The translations under genes and the position numbers were made by a program. A stretch of DNA of 63,766 nucleotides from Gammaproteobacteria bacterium (GTDB lineage: Bacteria; Pseudomonadota; Gammaproteobacteria; Steroidobacterales; Steroidobacteraceae). The stretch covers positions 97,425 to 161,190 of the forward strand of contig PLAH01000184.1 of assembly GCA_003134045.1 (NCBI GenBank), written 5' to 3'. Of the stretch, positions 61,547-63,766 are shown one piece after another. Each line of letters begins with the position of its first letter. Position 1 is the first letter of the stretch. Under the pieces are notes generated by a model. That model made no database searches. It was given only the letters and a program-made list of their open reading frames with translations, and was not told the DNA's origin.

Positions 61547-62542
61547 TCAAGCCCAGAGCACCTTCAACCGGTTCAACATCAGTCCCCTGACCTGGCCCAG
61601 CTGATCTTCCTCGGACGTGAACAGCGGGGGGTTGCGGCGCAGCATGGGCCAGCGCCCGGTACGCAGCACCCGATCCAGAAAACTCAAATTGCGGTCGATG
61701 GCCTCGATGTAGGGGTTCGTTCCGCCGAACAGCGGCTCCACGTATCGATAGGCGAATTCGAACTCGCCGTCCAGACGCTGGACGCGCGTCTCGCGGACGA
61801 ACCGGGGCGTCTGCCGCAGCAGATCCAATCCCGAGCTGTAGCGCACTTGCAGTGCGCCGTTGGTGCCGGGGGCCGCCGCGATGCCGCCGAGAACGAATTC
61901 CGGGTACAGGCGATCGCGGCATTTCTCCAGATAGCAGCGGTCCGCCATCTGCGCGATCAAATCGGCCGTGCCGAGCAAATGGCCCAGCTTGCGGTCCCGC
62001 CCGTCCGGCAATTGAATCTGCTTCAAATCGATTTCATAGCCGGTGAAATGCACGACACGGGTCGCGGTCGGCACCCAGCTCTCCATCCCCACGATGGGGA
62101 GAAAGCGCGCCAGGAAGCGTGCGCTTCGAGTGACGTGGTACAGGGTGAATTCCGCGCCGTTGCGGTGTTTGCTGTCGTTCGCTTCGCGAATGTAGCCGGC
62201 GTCGTGGAATAACGAGACCACCAGCGCCATGACGGCGCGTTCGGCTCCGAAGCGGGCGTGCGGTTCGACGCTGCCTTCGTAGCCCACCATCATGCGCGCC
62301 ATGGCGAGAGTCATATCCAATGAATGCTGACGGTCGTGATACACCGTGTCGACGCCGTGGTAGCCGGGCATGCGGCCGGTGAACAGCTTGTCGAATTCCC
62401 GGAAGGCCAGTGCCACGCGATCGAACGAGTCACCGGGCCAGGCGGCGGCGAACAAATCGCCGACCGCGTCCGTGACGGCTGCGGTTGAACTCACCTGGAC
62501 TGAGTTCGTAACGTCATAATCGTTACGGCGAAGGTCTTGCAT
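61547..62542 (-). CDS. HD-domain phosphohydrolase (class I PDE-like)
   Basis: 331 residues. The metal-binding pattern YHDRQHSLDM (His69, His73) followed by SLFHDAGY (His113, Asp114) is that of the HD superfamily, and the spacing and following ESWVPTATRVVHFTGY resemble the cyclic-nucleotide phosphodiesterase fold. Not an HD-GYP protein. Substrate unknown; a nucleotide or cyclic nucleotide is plausible. Start ATG at 62542; a GTG-rich region follows upstream. Confidence 0.72.
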   Translation of the reverse strand: MQDLRRNDYDVTNSVQVSSTAAVTDAVGDLFAAAWPGDSFDRVALAFREFDKLFTGRMPGYHGVDTVYHDRQHSLDMTLAMARMMVGYEGSVEPHARFGAERAVMALVVSLFHDAGYIREANDSKHRNGAEFTLYHVTRSARFLARFLPIVGMESWVPTATRVVHFTGYEIDLKQIQLPDGRDRKLGHLLGTADLIAQMADRCYLEKCRDRLYPEFVLGGIAAAPGTNGALQVRYSSGLDLLRQTPRFVRETRVQRLDGEFEFAYRYVEPLFGGTNPYIEAIDRNLSFLDRVLRTGRWPMLRRNPPLFTSEEDQLGQVRGLMLNRLKVLWA

Positions 62543-62629
62543 CCGCGGAAGTCTAAGCTGTTGAAGAGGCGGACGCCATGTGCCTGGTTCTCCTTTCAGC
62601 AGCCGTTCGCCGGAAACAGAACCATATGT

Positions 62630-63244
62630 TCAATATACCTTGATTCCGCCGAATTTCAATTTGACGCGGCGCGCCAGGGTGGCGTAGCCCAGCCAGAATC
62701 CCACGCCCAGCGCACCCCCGACCGCGAGGCACCAACGCCACGGAAACGATGACGCCCGGGACGTAGCGGGTCCGGCGGCGCGCACGCCAACCGCGCCTCC
62801 GTTGGCCGTACCCGGACTGCCCGCGCCCCCCTTGCCTTCGGCGGACGCGCCCGCGCCGGCCGCGCCGGGCTGCTTCGCGAGCTCGCGCGTCAAGCGCTCG
62901 ACTTCGCTGCGCTCCGCGGCTTCGGCGAGGCCCAGCGGCGTCGCGAGCCGCCGATCCAATTCTTCCTGCAGTTGTTTGATGCGGACGGTGGCGGGCGCGC
63001 TGCTGACCAGATACGCGCTCTTGACCCACCCGGTCGTGCCGTCGGCAAGGCGCACCTGGGTCGCGTCGCCGCTGCTGGCGAGCGTGTCGACCGCCGCGCC
63101 CGAGTGCAATGTGGCGAGACGCGGCCCCAGAGTACTCTGGCTCGCATACACGCCGAGCACCAGCTCGTCGGTGACGTAGGCGATCGCCGCCTGGCCCTGA
63201 TTCGTCGCGGCCAGCGCCAGGAGCAGCGCGGCCGCTGCTTTCAC
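62630..63244 (-). CDS. SH3-domain membrane protein (TIGR04211-like)
   Basis: 204 residues from a GTG overlapping the prlC stop. A signal peptide (about 1-19), a bacterial SH3 domain (residues 22-85, YVTDELVLGVYASQSTLGPRL and TGWVKSAYL), a coiled coil (about 88-120), a low-complexity Gly/Ala region and a C-terminal transmembrane helix (about 165-190). This is the layout of the SH3-containing membrane protein family (TIGR04211) common in gammaproteobacteria; function not established. Confidence 0.85.
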   Translation of the reverse strand: MKAAAALLLALAATNQGQAAIAYVTDELVLGVYASQSTLGPRLATLHSGAAVDTLASSGDATQVRLADGTTGWVKSAYLVSSAPATVRIKQLQEELDRRLATPLGLAEAAERSEVERLTRELAKQPGAAGAGASAEGKGGAGSPGTANGGAVGVRAAGPATSRASSFPWRWCLAVGGALGVGFWLGYATLARRVKLKFGGIKVY

Positions 63245-63766
63245 GCGGCGATTCCGGTTTGTTTGAGCAGCGGCCGCACGTCGGGCTGGCGGCCGCGGAA
63301 GCGCACGAAGGCCTCCATCGCGTCCAAGCTCCCGCCGCGAGCCAGGATGGTATCGCGAAACCGGCTCGCGGTCGTGCTATCGAACACACCGGCTTCCTCG
63401 AACGCCTCGAATGCGTCCGCGGCAAGCACTTCCGCCCATTTATAGCTGTAATATCCGGCCGCGTAGCCGCCGGCGAAAATATGCGCGAAGCTCGATGCCA
63501 TTCGGTTGAACGAGGCTGCGGGAACCACCGCGACCCGCCGGCGGACGCCGGCGAGGGTCTCGGCGACCTTGGCGCCGACCGCAGGGTCGAAGTTTGCATG
63601 CAGTTCGAAATCGAAGCTGGCGAGTTCGATCTGGCGCAAGGTATCGAGCGCCGCGTTGAAGGTGCGCGTGCCGAGCAGGCGCTGCAGCATGTCGACCGGC
63701 AGCGCCTCACCGGTGGTCACGTGCGCGGATATGAGCGGCAACACCTCGCGCCGCCACACGAAATTC
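63241..63766 (-). CDS. prlC: Oligopeptidase A (M3 metallopeptidase), C-terminal part
   Basis: The window cuts the gene: only the last ~175 residues are present, the stop being at 63241. NFVWRREVLPLISAHVTTGEALP, MASSFAHIFAGGYAAGYYSYKWAEVLAADAFEAFEEAG and the end RPLLKQTGIAA match the C-terminus of PrlC/OpdA, the cytoplasmic zinc peptidase for short peptides. The HEFGH zinc motif would lie upstream, outside the window. Coupled to the SH3 protein gene by a GTGA overlap. Confidence 0.92.
   Translation of the reverse strand, partial: NFVWRREVLPLISAHVTTGEALPVDMLQRLLGTRTFNAALDTLRQIELASFDFELHANFDPAVGAKVAETLAGVRRRVAVVPAASFNRMASSFAHIFAGGYAAGYYSYKWAEVLAADAFEAFEEAGVFDSTTASRFRDTILARGGSLDAMEAFVRFRGRQPDVRPLLKQTGIAA

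Overview
The window reads as chromosomal DNA of a high-GC gammaproteobacterium. The support is an F1 ATP synthase block running into glmU, a CsrA of the short gammaproteobacterial type, an ExeA/GspA-GspB pair, FadE, a PrlC plus SH3-domain lipidless membrane protein pair, an Mla/MCE-type lipid transport operon and a KefB-like antiporter. I would place it near the Steroidobacterales/Nevskiales/Xanthomonadales side of the class, but that is a guess from gene content and base composition; a 16S or marker-gene search would settle it.

Layout. 1-5896: atpA-atpG-atpD-atpC-glmU, with an unusual array of short hairpin repeats between atpG and atpD. 5987-8321 (minus): an ornithine-cyclodeaminase-family enzyme with an MFS transporter. 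8500-14365: a complete three-gene heavy-metal-type RND efflux operon. 14572-16407: glmS. 16408-21990: a decayed, AT-richer island holding two copies of a 55-bp mobile-element-like repeat, the 3' half of a tRNA-fMet-like sequence, wrecked hsdR and hsdM genes, a truncated nuclease-like gene, an intact c-type cytochrome, a truncated antitoxin, a hydrolase tail and an intact class II Fic gene under a palindromic promoter. 21988-26547: methyltransferase, dacB, MATE transporter and small genes. 26676-31636: csrA with a structured 3' element, a redoxin lacking its second cysteine, an orphan eutBC pair, an exported RidA protein and tag. 31674-33957 and 34567-43202 are long minus-strand runs (gst, two envelope proteins; then phosphodiesterase-mdh-fadE-dinB-gspA-gspB). 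43312-45731: a YtrA-type GntR regulator/ABC operon that begins with a 62-residue membrane protein. 45847-46961: dps and a PH/SHOCT protein. 47007-50578: a c-di-GMP-I riboswitch in front of an aldonolactone-oxidase-like flavoprotein, then a KefB-like antiporter. 50647-54245: MCE lipid-transport operon with a STAS-fused permease. 54231-60020 (minus): phospholipase-D-like membrane protein, ABC-F ATPase, and a HAMP-PAS-GGDEF-EAL protein. 60112-63766: DsbA-like protein, M15 peptidase, HD-domain phosphohydrolase, SH3-domain protein and the C-terminal end of PrlC.

The most interesting theme is cyclic-di-GMP: a well formed GEMM-I riboswitch at 48462-48546, in a leader whose promoter I can also see, controls a flavin oxidoreductase not normally thought of as a c-di-GMP target, while a dual GGDEF/EAL protein, an EAL fragment and csrA lie in the same window. 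Second is the hairpin array at the atpD translation start. I found no CRISPR array, no rRNA, no intact tRNA and no intact transposase or integrase gene.
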